DNA from: Allium sativum
Taxonomy: Eukaryota; Streptophyta; Magnoliopsida; Asparagales; Amaryllidaceae
Length of the DNA: 64,000 bases
NCBI GenBank assembly: GCA_030737875.1
Contig: CM060915.1
Span: 569,826,577 to 569,890,576, forward strand
Direction: 5' to 3'
Positions 37,623 to 48,365 of this stretch are shown here, in pieces (within the stretch, counting starts at the first letter, position 1; each line of letters starts with the position of its first letter). Under the pieces are notes generated by a model that was given only the letters and a program-made list of their open reading frames with translations, did not search any database and was not told the DNA's origin. Both the position numbers and the translations under genes were made by a program.

Positions 37623-40169
37623 TGAAGCGACCCGAACTTCCCCGGTCTCTGAAGAGAAGAGGAAGAACGAATTACTTTAAGGACAAGACAAACCAGTACA
37701 CAAACAGAAGAACATTTCATTGTTTATTACAAAAATTCCATCAGAATACAAGAATACACAGAGTATGAATAAATATTACACATTGATAAATATCAGAAAT
37801 TTAAATTACATTTAATACATAGTAGCGGAAATATAATACAACACACAACTGAAAGGAGATATATGGATACAGAGCTTTCCGAATATCATTCCAGCTATAA
37901 ACCAGGATCCTGTGAATATAAATCTGCAAAACCCAACTACTAGATGCCCGTGTCAAAAATAAGGGCACCCAGAGTTTAGGTTAAAGCAATTAACTCCAGG
38001 TCAGTCATGTGACTGGTGTGAGAACTAAAACAGTTATTAATCTTTATTTTTAAAGTTAGGTGAATCAAGGGACCACACCGTATAACACGGAACGGGTTTC
38101 CTCCTAAGAATACCAGTGCATAAAACAAACAGCGCAATGCTAAATAAAGAAAAATGAAGTTATTATAAGACCCAGGTCCCATCACATAATGCAACGCAAG
38201 CCGGAGGATAAGGTTTTACCTTATACTAGCCAAAGAATGCTTGATACGCTAAATTTCATCTTTTATTATTACTATAAGTGAAGAAAACGACTCCAATCAT
38301 AAGTATCAATCATAGACGGCATGGGTACCATATATCATGTCGCCATACTAGTTCTACAATTAAAACCGCAAAGGTCGTATTGGAAATTGGATTTCCGTCA
38401 TGAGTCGAGGCAAGGGGCAAGCTCCTCTCCGTTCGAGACACTCTAGAAAATGTCTCAGGACCACACACAGCGATCCTGGATGCTTCAGGGCCGGTCCTCT
38501 CCTACTTTTGAGGATTAATTATTCCTGAACACACGTTTCCCGGTCCTATCAGACCTATATCCGAGGCGCCTCGCATTCCAACAGCCACACAGGTGAAAAA
38601 TAACGTAAATGCCAGGGTCGGTAGGTCACTGATACCACCCATAGCTAGAAAGAAACGTCGTGTTCTCCCCGCAGTCCGATCCCGTTTTTGACTCATACCG
38701 AGGTGTGAGGCTCGCGAATTAATGCCATGCACAAAGTTGTGCCACATAGGTTGTGCTTTGATCATCAACCACAAGACTTTGCTTTTCAACAGAAGCCTTG
38801 ATCATCTGCCACTTAGGCATGCCACATAGGAAATTCATGTCGTGCGATTGATATCTATCGATATATAACCTCTAAGCTCGTACGTCTCAGAGAAGGGAGT
38901 TAAGCAAGAGAATAAATTCTCTGTCGCCAAACAGATATATATTTAATAGAAATCAATCACACAGAATAAAATCCAATGTCAGACACACGGTCCATTTACA
39001 AGTTCGTTCTGGGTCTGAACGAAATTGGAGGAACCTTATTCCTCGCATATCCATCAATCTCTTAGTACGTCTGGAGGTCACCAACTGATTCCCTCCTCTT
39101 GGGTGTACTGCCCAATCAAGATCATCAGTAATCCTCCAAACGATGTGAAGACCTCCGGTCTTCAACCACCGTCTTCATCTTCGACTTATCATCGAATCAG
39201 TTATTCAGAATGGTATAAACCCGGCCTTGCCGAATAACCCGTGTATATAATAAACATGTGCTACACAAACACAACATACACCTTATTCCAATTTAGAATA
39301 TTCTTTTATTCAAATATTCACATTCCTATGGAAAGGTTCCCATTAATTTTATCAAAGATAAATTCTTCTAAATTTATTCTTTAATCTTCCTTTGGATATC
39401 ATTTCAAACCATGTTAAGGTTTTCCAAACTAGTCGGGATTAGCGAACCACACTAAAGTAATTATTTATTTTATTTCTCAATCCTAACCTATTCATCCCAT
39501 GGATCAAAACTGGTAATACTCCATATCTAACACCACGGTGTTATCGGTAAATATTAATTTCCATTTCACGTTCAAATTTAATTAACGATTTAACTATCGC
39601 TTGGAGCAAAACTGGTGATACTCCATTCTCGATCACTTTAATCTAATTAAAAATTCATTAAAACTCCACTTAGTTTTAATCTTCCCAAAAATCAATATCA
39701 TGTCCTTAACTGGGTTAAAGAACCAATGTCATCTAAAATACGGTTCACGATAAACCCAAAATCACATTCCATTGTTAATCGGGTTAAAGAACAGGTGTTA
39801 TTCAAAACACCGCTCACGATAAACCCCAAAAACCAATTTAAATTCAATTCCAATTAAACACTAATTAACTGGACAATTTCACTAAATCTTAATTAAAAGA
39901 TTTATTCTTTTCTAAACTAGGTTCAAGAACAGTGTTATTTAAGACACCATTCACGACGAACCCAAAATCCCATTTGATATTAAATACAAGGCTCTGAATA
40001 GAAAATATATTGGCTTATATTCAATATCAAATTCTGAAACCAACAAATATCATATTAGAAATAACGATATAAATATATCTTTCAAATTTCCATAACCATA
40101 TCAGTATAATCACGAAATCCAACATCGAAATATTCTGAAGATAATTTCGATTCAAATCCATTCCAATTC
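37623..40169 (-). mobile_element. Element C: 5' LTR, left part (interrupted by A)
   Basis: Starts TGAAGCGACCC and is collinear with 17744-20291. Its last five bases AATTC (40165-40169) are the left target-site duplication of element A. Contains the hairpin at 39147-39163. Small ORFs (e.g. 37976-38194 minus) are mirrored in the other LTR and not considered coding. Confidence 0.92.
40165..40169. repeat. Left target-site duplication of element A (AATTC)
   Basis: AATTC recurs at 51489-51493. The empty site is visible in C's other LTR at 20287-20291. Confidence 0.96.
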
Positions 40170-40460
40170 TGTAACACCCCGTGTATTCTATAACAATGAA
40201 ATTCACAAATTAAAGTATAATTAATTTCAAATCAAAGAATTAAGGGAAACGGGATACACCATTGCGTTCGTCTCGGAATTCTGCTTTGGATAGAGTCCGA
40301 GTTTGCGTAAAACAGACTCCATATGAAGAAGATATGGCCTACGGAAGTTTCAGAATTCAGTTTAAAATTCAAACAGACCAAAACAGCTTAGAAAACAAGT
40401 TTAAATTTCAAAAATCGGGCTGGATTGGCCAGGGCGGGAATTTTCCCGCCCCAGGACACC

Positions 40461-40570
40461 CAGGTCGACTGGGTAGTCGACCTGGGCTACCCAGGTCGAC
40501 TGGGTAGTCGACCTGGGGCACCCAGGTCGACTACATAGTCGACCTGGGGGTCGACTGGGGGGTCGACCTG
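40461..40570. repeat. 31-bp tandem array of perfect hairpins with GTCGAC, A 5' LTR
   Basis: Eight GTCGAC sites at 40464, 40476, 40495, 40507, 40526, 40538, 40550 and 40562 form four pairs, each pair 12 bp apart. In the first three the arms CCCAGGTCGACT and AGTCGACCTGGG pair perfectly around loops GGGT, GGGT and ACAT; these units repeat every 31 bp. Confidence 0.95.
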
Positions 40571-40746
40571 GCCCCTGAGCCAGGTCGAACCCAGCCCCCC
40601 TGGCTGGCCTGGTCTGTGTTTGGTCGATTTTCTAAGCCTTGCCTTGTCACTAAGGCTAGGTGTCAGCTCCTGATTGGTCCCTCCTTCAAACGAACGGCTA
40701 TTATTAAACCAAGCTCCATTGACGGTCCTAATCAACTCACAAACTC

Positions 40747-40756
40747 TATAAAAAGG
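40747..40756 (+). promoter_or_regulatory. Candidate TATA box, A 5' LTR
   Basis: TATAAAAAGG, ~180 bp after the last GTCGAC site; conserved at 48911-48920. Confidence 0.65.
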
Positions 40757-43286
40757 ACCTAAGGCTCACCCTAATTCACAAAAAAAAAATGGAGATGAGA
40801 CCGTCATGCTGCTGAAGAAAGACTACGAATAGCCGTCAAGAATTGAGAGGCAATTAGGAGATAATTCGAAAGCTTAAAGAAACGTCAATTAAATCAAAAC
40901 AACGCCTACAACAAAGGATAGCATCTCCAAATTCAGAATTCAGATTCCTGAATTGAAGATTCGTCATACGTTGTAAGTAGAGTGCTATTCCGATGTGAAT
41001 AAATAATTGTTTTTTGATTTGTGTAAAGTGAGAAATGGAATTGTGGCGATAATAATCTATATTTGTATGTTTCTTTGATTCTATACGATTTGGAAATATT
41101 GTGGTATACGATTGGATATGCGCAAGTATGTGATTTATGTTGGAAGTTAACAACCATAAGTTGTGGTATTTTATTTGGTATTCATACAAGTATACGATTC
41201 ACTATTATGCCAATATAATGTACATACTTTTATGATCACGTTTAGTGTAATTGGATTCAACTAAGTACTATGGTTTATATGAATCTATGTTGGAATTGGT
41301 ATCGTGATTCAAGTATAAAATCATACTTTTGTGTTAGAGACAAAAGTAAGCATCTTTATGAACATGACTAATCTATGTTTGGTGTTATGCCTAGTTGAAA
41401 ACATGTTTTAGGCCTATATTGTTATCAAAATCATATGGTGATATATGTGACACATAATTAAGTTAGATTTACATTCCAATTGCAAGTTTACATGAATAGA
41501 AAAAAAAAACTATGATTTGTGTTTAGGGATGTTTATGCCATGATTATATGAATAGAATGATTCATGTTTAAGTATGTTTATGCCATGATTATATGCTATT
41601 ACAATGCAAGTTCACATGTGCCTAATTCATGTTAATTAGATCGTTATGTTGCAAGTTCATGCGTTCACACTCCCCTTTTTATGTTACTTAGAATATATAA
41701 ACACCATGTTATAAGCCTCCCCTTTTTCATGTGGCTAAGTTGGGTTTAAATGTTGAACCCAACATATGTTATATTGTAGCGAACATATAAAACGGGGGTA
41801 ATGACGATTGGGTTAAAATATAAACATATGTGTTGGCATGTTTGACGCATGCCAACGACCTTGAAACAATTAAGTGGTATAAATAAATTTTACCCAATAA
41901 AGATGAATTTGAATAATGGGTTGCAAATATTAACATATAAAAAGAAAAGAGACAAAATATGTAAATTTAGAAAATACGATGTGTTTACCCGAGATTGGAT
42001 TGAGTTGTGATGTAAACCTGCCCGGAACCGCCTGGCTGTCCAGTAGTCACAACAATACCTATCCAATGTGGGTGGTTAAACACGGAGCCCAACAAGGACC
42101 CGAGGTTAGACTGAGTTGTGGCGTAAGACTGCCCGGACCCAACCGGCAACAGGCAGCCACAACAATACGTGTATATTGTGAGAGGTCGAGGCTTTAATAA
42201 GACGGTTAAGGCTGAGTCAGGATTGATAGGATTAAGTAAATTAAATTAATACTTAATCAAAATGGAACATGCTAAACTATACAGACTGATTGGGGGTTAG
42301 GTTTACAAAACACTTAACCAACTTAGCATGTTGGCTAGAAAATAGAAAACCTAGTAGCGGGGGACCCCTTTCAACGGCTACAAAACACTTAATCAACGGC
42401 GGTGGTGCAGCAGTGTAGGTTCTAACGCGGTGCGGGCGTGCACACATTCCGGCGCAGAAAAACAAGGCACTGGGCACCAGTAGCATACCTGTGCATTCTA
42501 GGATTGTGTCGGGCTGCCACCATGGGACTTGATACACCCCATGGTGGGACCAGCATAGGTAACTACAACATTGGGGGCCGTAAGACACATGTAATTATGC
42601 GAGTAGGAGCCGACCATTAGAAACAAATCACTTCACCCTGATTATGGGATGCCTGTTGGGAACCAGTTTATATGGATGCAGAGATTAACATGGGGTACAA
42701 TAGTATATTCAACTCTAGACAACTTAACTTAGTTTATGGTGCTTTCCCATTTCCAGTTTATACTTATCATACCCAGTTCTTTATTCATAGACTGAATAGT
42801 CCTAGACTTACTCAGGCTTTATGTCTGACTCTACTTTTCTTTCGCCTTCTTTTCTTTCGCCTTCTTTTCTTTCGTTTGCCCCCCCCCCCCCCCAAGGTCC
42901 ACAGGGAGGGAATACCGCAGCTTGACCAGTTTCCACATCCAGTTTGAAGAGAAGGAATGTATGGCTTGGATCTTTTCCGTTTTGGACTATGGCTTTGGAC
43001 AGCAATTATGGGACTTATGCAGTTTACTTATGATTTTATGCTTCTTTAAATAATGTAATCAAGACAGTTATGAAGATGTAATGGTTTTTGGAAGTATTGT
43101 AAGACAAGTTATGACATGGTTTGTGTAACACGTATTTTGTTGAAATAAAAATTTGTTGTTGTTTTCCGCTATGCAAAAATATGTGTATTTATATCTGTCT
43201 TGTATATCTGTGACTTATACTTATAAACCTCCACCGAAATTAGGGCATTCCTTGGAGAGTGACCCTAGCGGAGGTGGAGTGTTTCA

Positions 43287-43466
43287 CTTGGTATCAGAGC
43301 ATAGATTTACCGGATAAGATAAAAGTTTTGAAAATTTATTTTCAAAGGAAAATTTAAAGAAGCATTTTTTAAAGATAAAATATTATATTTTAAAAAGGCA
43401 AAGTCCCCCAAAGCCATAGGTACTATCTTTTATCCTTCGTTTTGAATCTGTCCTTTTTGTTTCAGC
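43287..43466 (+). mobile_element. Element A 5' leader between LTR and gag
   Basis: A 180-bp AT-rich leader beginning with the PBS and ending at the gag ATG. No other feature seen. Confidence 0.75.
43289..43300 (+). promoter_or_regulatory. Primer-binding site, initiator tRNA-Met, element A
   Basis: TGGTATCAGAGC two bases after the LTR end. Confidence 0.96.
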
Positions 43467-44687
43467 ATGTCCGAAGAACTTAACTTGCCAGAGGGTATAC
43501 CAATACCTGGTTGGTTTAGACGATTCTTAGAAGCAAGGGCCACTCAGCCAGGTCCTACCGTTCCTCCTCCCCCAACTGCAGGAAATCATCCAGCTGCAGC
43601 AGCACCTCTTCCTCCACCTCCTCCGCGGGGAAATACTTTTGCTAAGATATGTAAAGATTTTAAAGCTATGGGAGGAAAGGACTTTCATGGAACCGAGTCC
43701 TTCGTGGTAGCCAGGAATTGGCTGAAAGAAACCGAGGACTTATTTGTCATCTTTGAGGTAGAAGATAGGCAGAAGGTACAACTGGCAGTATGGCTACTTA
43801 AAGGTGAGGCTTCCTACTGGTGGGAAGTCACTAATGCAGAAAGACCAGTGGAAACATGGGAGGACTTTAGGACAAGGTTTAAGGCTAAATTTCTCTTAGA
43901 AGCTGAAAGGAGTCTTCAATTGGAAAAATTCTTATTTCTTAAGCAAGGAAATATGACAGTCAAAGAGTATGTTAACCAGTTTGATCAGCTGGCTAGGTTC
44001 GGACTGGACCTAGTCAACACCCCGCACAAGAAGGCTCTCCGCTTTGTCAAGGGGTTGAATGAGCCATTACACAGTTTGGCCATGACCCATATACCCATGG
44101 GAGCTACGTATGAAAGGCTGGTGCAGATGGCATTGCTGAACGAAGAAGATAAGGGCAAGAAGGAGACAAAGGCAGAAAGCTCTCAAGGGAAGAAAGAGGG
44201 TTTGCAACCTAAGAAGACAGACTTTAAGAAGGGCGGGAAAGACAACAAAGAGAAGAGGAAATGTAATTTCTATGGCAAAGTGGGGCACTTAGTGAAAGAT
44301 TGCCGGAAAAAGAAGGCCAAGATGAATGGTGAGTGCTTTTCTTGTAGTGAGACAGGCCACCTGGCTAAGGATTTCCCAAAGAAGCGAGGGCAGGGGCAGA
44401 GGACTGGATCCACCTCAGGGGCACAAGTTCATGCGCTAGAAGCGCCACCTCTGCAGCAACGAGGTATAAATACTTCTGTAGAAAGTGTAGTTTATCTTTA
44501 TGATCACCCAGTTCACACTTTATTCGATTCTGGCGCATCACATTCCTTTATCTCATCTGCTTTAGTAGAATCTCTACACCTAGAAACTAGAATGGTAGAG
44601 GACCCCTTAATTGTTTCAAATCCAATTGGGGGCCCAGCTTATTTATCTATGATCTGTGTGGGATTGAAAATTTCTATTCTAAGATAG
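43467..44687 (+). pseudogene. Element A gag and start of protease, both zinc knuckles damaged, ended by a frameshift
   Basis: 406 codons starting MSEELNLPEG, homologous throughout to B. A proline-rich N-terminal part (31-54) precedes the gag/capsid region (~60-225) and a lysine-rich linker. Knuckle 1 reads C266-x2-Y269-x4-H274-x4-C279, so the second Cys is Tyr. Knuckle 2 reads C290-x2-C293-x4-H298-x4-F303, so the last Cys is Phe. Neither can form the usual CCHC zinc site. The protease DSGA is present at 354-357. Comparison with B shows a single-base deletion near 44682 that shifts the frame into TAG (44685-44687). The protein would package and process poorly, if made at all. Confidence 0.93.
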
Positions 44688-44905
44688 AATTTAAATGTAG
44701 TGCCTTTGTTTTGGGCTTTTCGGGATATGGTTTGATTTTGGGCATGGATTGGCTATCCAGTAATGGGGCCATCCTTGATTGTGAGAAAAGGGTAGTTAGG
44801 CTTCTGACCCAACTCGGTAACACTTTGAAAATTACTTGTAATCCCTCGTATGCGGTTATGCTTAGTTATCTTGAATCTCTAGATGCCTCTGTCGACAATT
44901 TGTAA
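44684..44905 (+). pseudogene. Element A protease C-terminal part in the shifted frame, ended by a nonsense TAA
   Basis: After the frameshift, homology to B resumes from 44684 ([13 protein letters not shown], the protease C-terminal region). It ends at TAA (44903-44905) where B has CAA (Gln) in the LQSVRVV context, a C-to-T nonsense change. The next segment continues in the same frame. Confidence 0.9.
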
Positions 44906-47476
44906 TCGGTTAGAGTGGTCCGGGAATATCCGGATGTCTTCGAAGAGGTGAAGGGCTTACCTCCGAAGTGGGAGATAGACTTTCGCATATATCTTGTAGA
45001 TAATGCAAAGCCCATTGCATTGCCCGTTAGACACATGGCTCCACGGGAAAGGAAGGAGCTCAGTAAACAGATTAAAGAACTTCTAGAGAAGGGGTTCATT
45101 AGACGGAGCATTTCAAAATGGGGCGCTCCAGTGGTGTTCGCTACAAAGGCGGATGGTTCACTCCGTCTATATGTTGACTATAGGGAGCTCAACAAACTAA
45201 CGAAAAATAATAGGCACCCTCTCCCCAGAATTGACGATCTGTTTGATCAGCTTGTAGGAGCGTCTGTTTTCTCCCAACTCGATTTAGCGACTGGATTTCA
45301 TCAGCTAAGGGTGGATGAAGATAGTATCGATAAGACAGTATTCAGAACCCCAGATGGCTTCTTTGAATGGTTTGTCATGCCTTTCGGCTTGACAAACGCA
45401 CCCGCTTACTTCGTGGACCTAATGAGTAGGGTGTTCAGAGATTTCCTCAATAAGTTCGTAGTGGTCTTCGTAGACGATATCTTGATCTTCTCGAAGAGTG
45501 AAGAAGAGCATGCTCAGCACCTAAGGGCAATCATGGAAACCCTGCGAGTCCATCAACTAAAGGCCAAATTCTCCAAATGCCACTTTTGGAGAGAGGAAGT
45601 AAGATTTCTTGGGCACATAGTATCCAAAGAAGGGTTAGCAGTAGACCCGGCTAAGGTAGTAGCGGTGCAGGACTGGAAGATACCAAAGAACACAACAGAG
45701 GTCCGAAGCTTTCTCGGGCTAGCAGGCTTCTATCGAAAATTCATCAGAGACTTTGCAAAGATATCAGCTCCACTCACAAAGCTGACCAAGAAAAATCTAG
45801 TGTTCACTTGGGACTCGGATTGCGAGTTTGCTTTCCAACGACTAAAAAGGGCTTTTACAACAGCCCTAGTTTTGACGTTGCCAGATGGAAGCAAGATGTT
45901 CACAGTTTATACAGATGCATGTAGGACAGGGCTAGGCGTTGTCTTAATGCAAGAAGGAAGGGTAGTAGCTTATGGTGGAAGGCAATTTAAAGTGCATGAA
46001 AAGAACTACCCGACCCACAATCTTGAGTTAGCTGCCATCGTCTTTGCACTCAAGTCTTGGCGACACTATCGCCTAGGTGAGAAGTTCGAACTTTACACTG
46101 ACCATAAATCGTTGAAATATCTTTTCTCGCAGAAAGATCTTAACTTGAGGCAACAAAGATGGATGGAGTTTCTTGCCTCGTACGATTTTGAGATCTCCTA
46201 CACTCTGGGCAAAGGCAACGTAGTGGCAGACGCGTTGAGCCGAAAGAAACTAACCCTAAGCCCGTTGTTTGTTGAAAGACAAAGCCTAGAGTTTATAGCC
46301 ATCTTTGACTTTAGGACCTCCTCTGATTTTGTACCAGGCTTGCTAGCATCTCTCGAAGTACGCCCGACTTTAGTAGACTCAATAGGGGCAGCACAACGCG
46401 AAGACCCTCAGCTTGTTGAGACGATTGATAAGCTAATTAGGGGTGATACTTCAAGTCACCTCAGCAGATACTCCATCGACGATAAGGGTTGGCTAAGGCG
46501 AGACGGAAGACTATGCGTCCCACAGACAAGAGATTTAGTAAAGAAGGTTCTCGAGGAAGCACATCACTCCAAGATGACGATACACCCAGGCGGGGATAAA
46601 ATGTACAAGGACATAAAGAGGACTTTCTTTTGGAACGACATGAAGAAGGACATGGCAGATTTCGTTTCTAAGTGTATGGTGTGCCAAAAGGTTAAGGCGG
46701 AACAGAAAAAGCCTGGCGGTCTGCTCCATCCTCTAGAGGTCCCGCAGTGGAAGTGGGATAGTATCTCAATGGACTTCATTGATGGGTTGCCTAGGTCTAG
46801 AAGAGGCAACACTAGCATTTGGGTAATAGTGGATAGGCTTACTAAAAGCGCCCACTTCTTACCTGTCAAGAGTAAAAGAACTGCCTCATCCCTAGCATCT
46901 CTTTACCTCAAGGAAATTGTCCGACTCCATGGAATACCATCCAGCATTGTTAGTGACCGAGACCCTATCTTCACAAGTGAGTTTTGGCGGAGTCTGCTAG
47001 AAGCGGTAGGCACACAGTTATGCTTAAGCATAGCCTATCATCCCCAAACCGACGGCCAGACAGAAAGAGTGAACAGAGTTTTGGAGGACCTTTTAAGACT
47101 GTGCGTCCTTGACTTCGGAGGGACGTGGGAAGACCATCTTCCTTTGGTGGAATTTGCCTACAACAACAGCTACCAAGCAACCATCGGAATGGCGCCATTC
47201 AAAGCCTTATATGGAAGACCGTGCCGATCACCCACTTGTTGGTGGGAGTCTACTGACAAGCTCATACTTGGACCGGATATGATCAGAGAGACTTCAGAAA
47301 AAGTAGACTTAATACGGAGAAGGATGAAGACAGCCCAAGACAGACAAAAATCCTACGCCGACAAGAGGAGGACCGACCTTGAATTTGAGGTTGGGGACAG
47401 AGTTTTTCCTAAGGTATCTCCGCTAAGGAACGTTGTTCGTTCCTATCATCGAGAAGATTGGGAAAATGGCCTATAG
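44906..47476 (+). pseudogene. Element A RT, RNase H and integrase core
   Basis: Open from just after the TAA; counted from the GTG at 44915 it is 853 codons. [11 protein letters not shown] (~87), QLDLATGF (Asp123), FVDD (185-188). RNase H: Asp334, Glu371, Asp396, Asp439. Integrase: zinc residues His550, His557, Cys587, Cys590; catalytic Asp620, Asp681 and Glu717 with 35 residues between the last two. All catalytic residues are intact. Near codon 838 (SPLRNVVR) a deletion of roughly 40 bp relative to B removes the GPY/F segment and shifts the frame, leaving about 10 foreign residues before the stop. The catalytic core is therefore conserved, but there is no natural start codon and no attached C-terminal tail. 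Confidence 0.93.
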
Positions 47477-47798
47477 ATTAGAGCTATCCGAAAAATTGGC
47501 CGGAGTTCATAACGTTTTCCATGTTTCGCACCTCCGAAAATGTCTACATGAATCTGCTGAAGTGGTAGAGCCAAATATTCTAGAAGAAGCTGAAGTGGAA
47601 CGCGAAGCAACCATGAGGAAAGTTCCAATCCGCATATTAGGAACGGATGTGAAGAAGCTACGCAACGGCAAAGTCAAGCTCGTCAAAGTTCAGTGGAGCG
47701 ACGCCGAGGGAGACGCAACTTGGGAAACTGAAGCTAGAATACGCGCAGTCTACCCTTTTCTTTTCGAGGGTACATCTTTGATCTTTCTTTTTCCTTAA
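47433..47798 (+). pseudogene. Element A integrase C-terminal, chromodomain-like tail
   Basis: Homology to B resumes at [15 protein letters not shown] in another frame and continues through [12 protein letters not shown] to VKVQWSDAEGDATWE and YPFLF, the chromodomain-like tail. It is cut off from the catalytic core by the deletion/frameshift at ~47435. About a dozen extra residues follow YPFLF before the stop, compared with B. Confidence 0.88.
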
Positions 47799-48365
47799 GT
47801 TGCACTTTTATCTATCTTTTTTTTAGGTATATCTCCTCGATCTTATCTTCTAGGTAGAAACTCTTTGGATGAAAACATGTAATTGAAACATGTCATGGAT
47901 GATGGTTGCAAGTGGTTGCAAGTGATTGCTAGTGGTTGCTCGTGGTTGCATATACACACACAATTTAGGTTTTAGATCGGCTCAATCACTTCATATTGCA
48001 TATGCATAAATGTATTTATTCGTATATGGTTGAAGTTTAGTGTGTTGTCACATGGATGTTGCATTTGTATGAATGATTGTGCACTCATGTAGAATCATGA
48101 GTAGGAGAATTTGCATACATAATGGATTCATGGCACTTACATAATTCGCATTAAGGAAGTCAACTGAATCAGTAGACCGCCTGATTTTGCATTAGATAAG
48201 TACATGTACACACACTTCGCATATGATCATGAAGCATTAGAAGTCTTTTAAGGACAATGGATGCTCGTGTTTGATGAATGAGTAGATGGATGTTTGGATG
48301 TTAGGATGTACATTCTTCCTGAACTTGAAGGTTTCGGGGACGAAATCCTTTTAAGTGGGGGAGAA
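47799..48365 (+). mobile_element. Element A 3' untranslated internal segment and PPT
   Basis: Non-coding, with TGGTTGCAAG-type repeats (about 47900-47950) and a counterpart of the B segment at 25938-26515. The PPT AAGTGGGGGAGAA occupies 48353-48365, preceded by TTTCGGGGACGAAATCC. Confidence 0.85.

Larger units (their letters stand above)
40170..43286 (+). mobile_element. Element A: 5' LTR, 3117 bp
   Basis: Begins TGTAACACCCCGTG, ends GGAGTGTTTCA; collinear with 48366-51488 (3123 bp). Includes a hairpin array with eight GTCGAC sites (40464-40567), a TATA box (40747-40756), a CCGGA-containing imperfect duplication (about 41985-42175) and a pyrimidine-rich tract with a C homopolymer (about 42835-42895). 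One internal segment (about 42367-42397) is replaced relative to the 3' LTR. Confidence 0.95.

Noticed and set aside
40461..40570. Possible CRISPR-like array
   Set aside because: A 31-bp unit with a dyad repeat looks superficially similar, but there are no unique spacers and the context is a plant LTR.
42882..42895. Poly-C tract as a functional PPT-like signal
   Set aside because: The length differs between the A LTRs and it lies within the LTR, far from either LTR boundary; a slippage-prone homopolymer explains it.
43289..43300. tRNA gene fragment
   Set aside because: The match to tRNA-Met is only the primer-binding site next to an LTR end; no cloverleaf follows.
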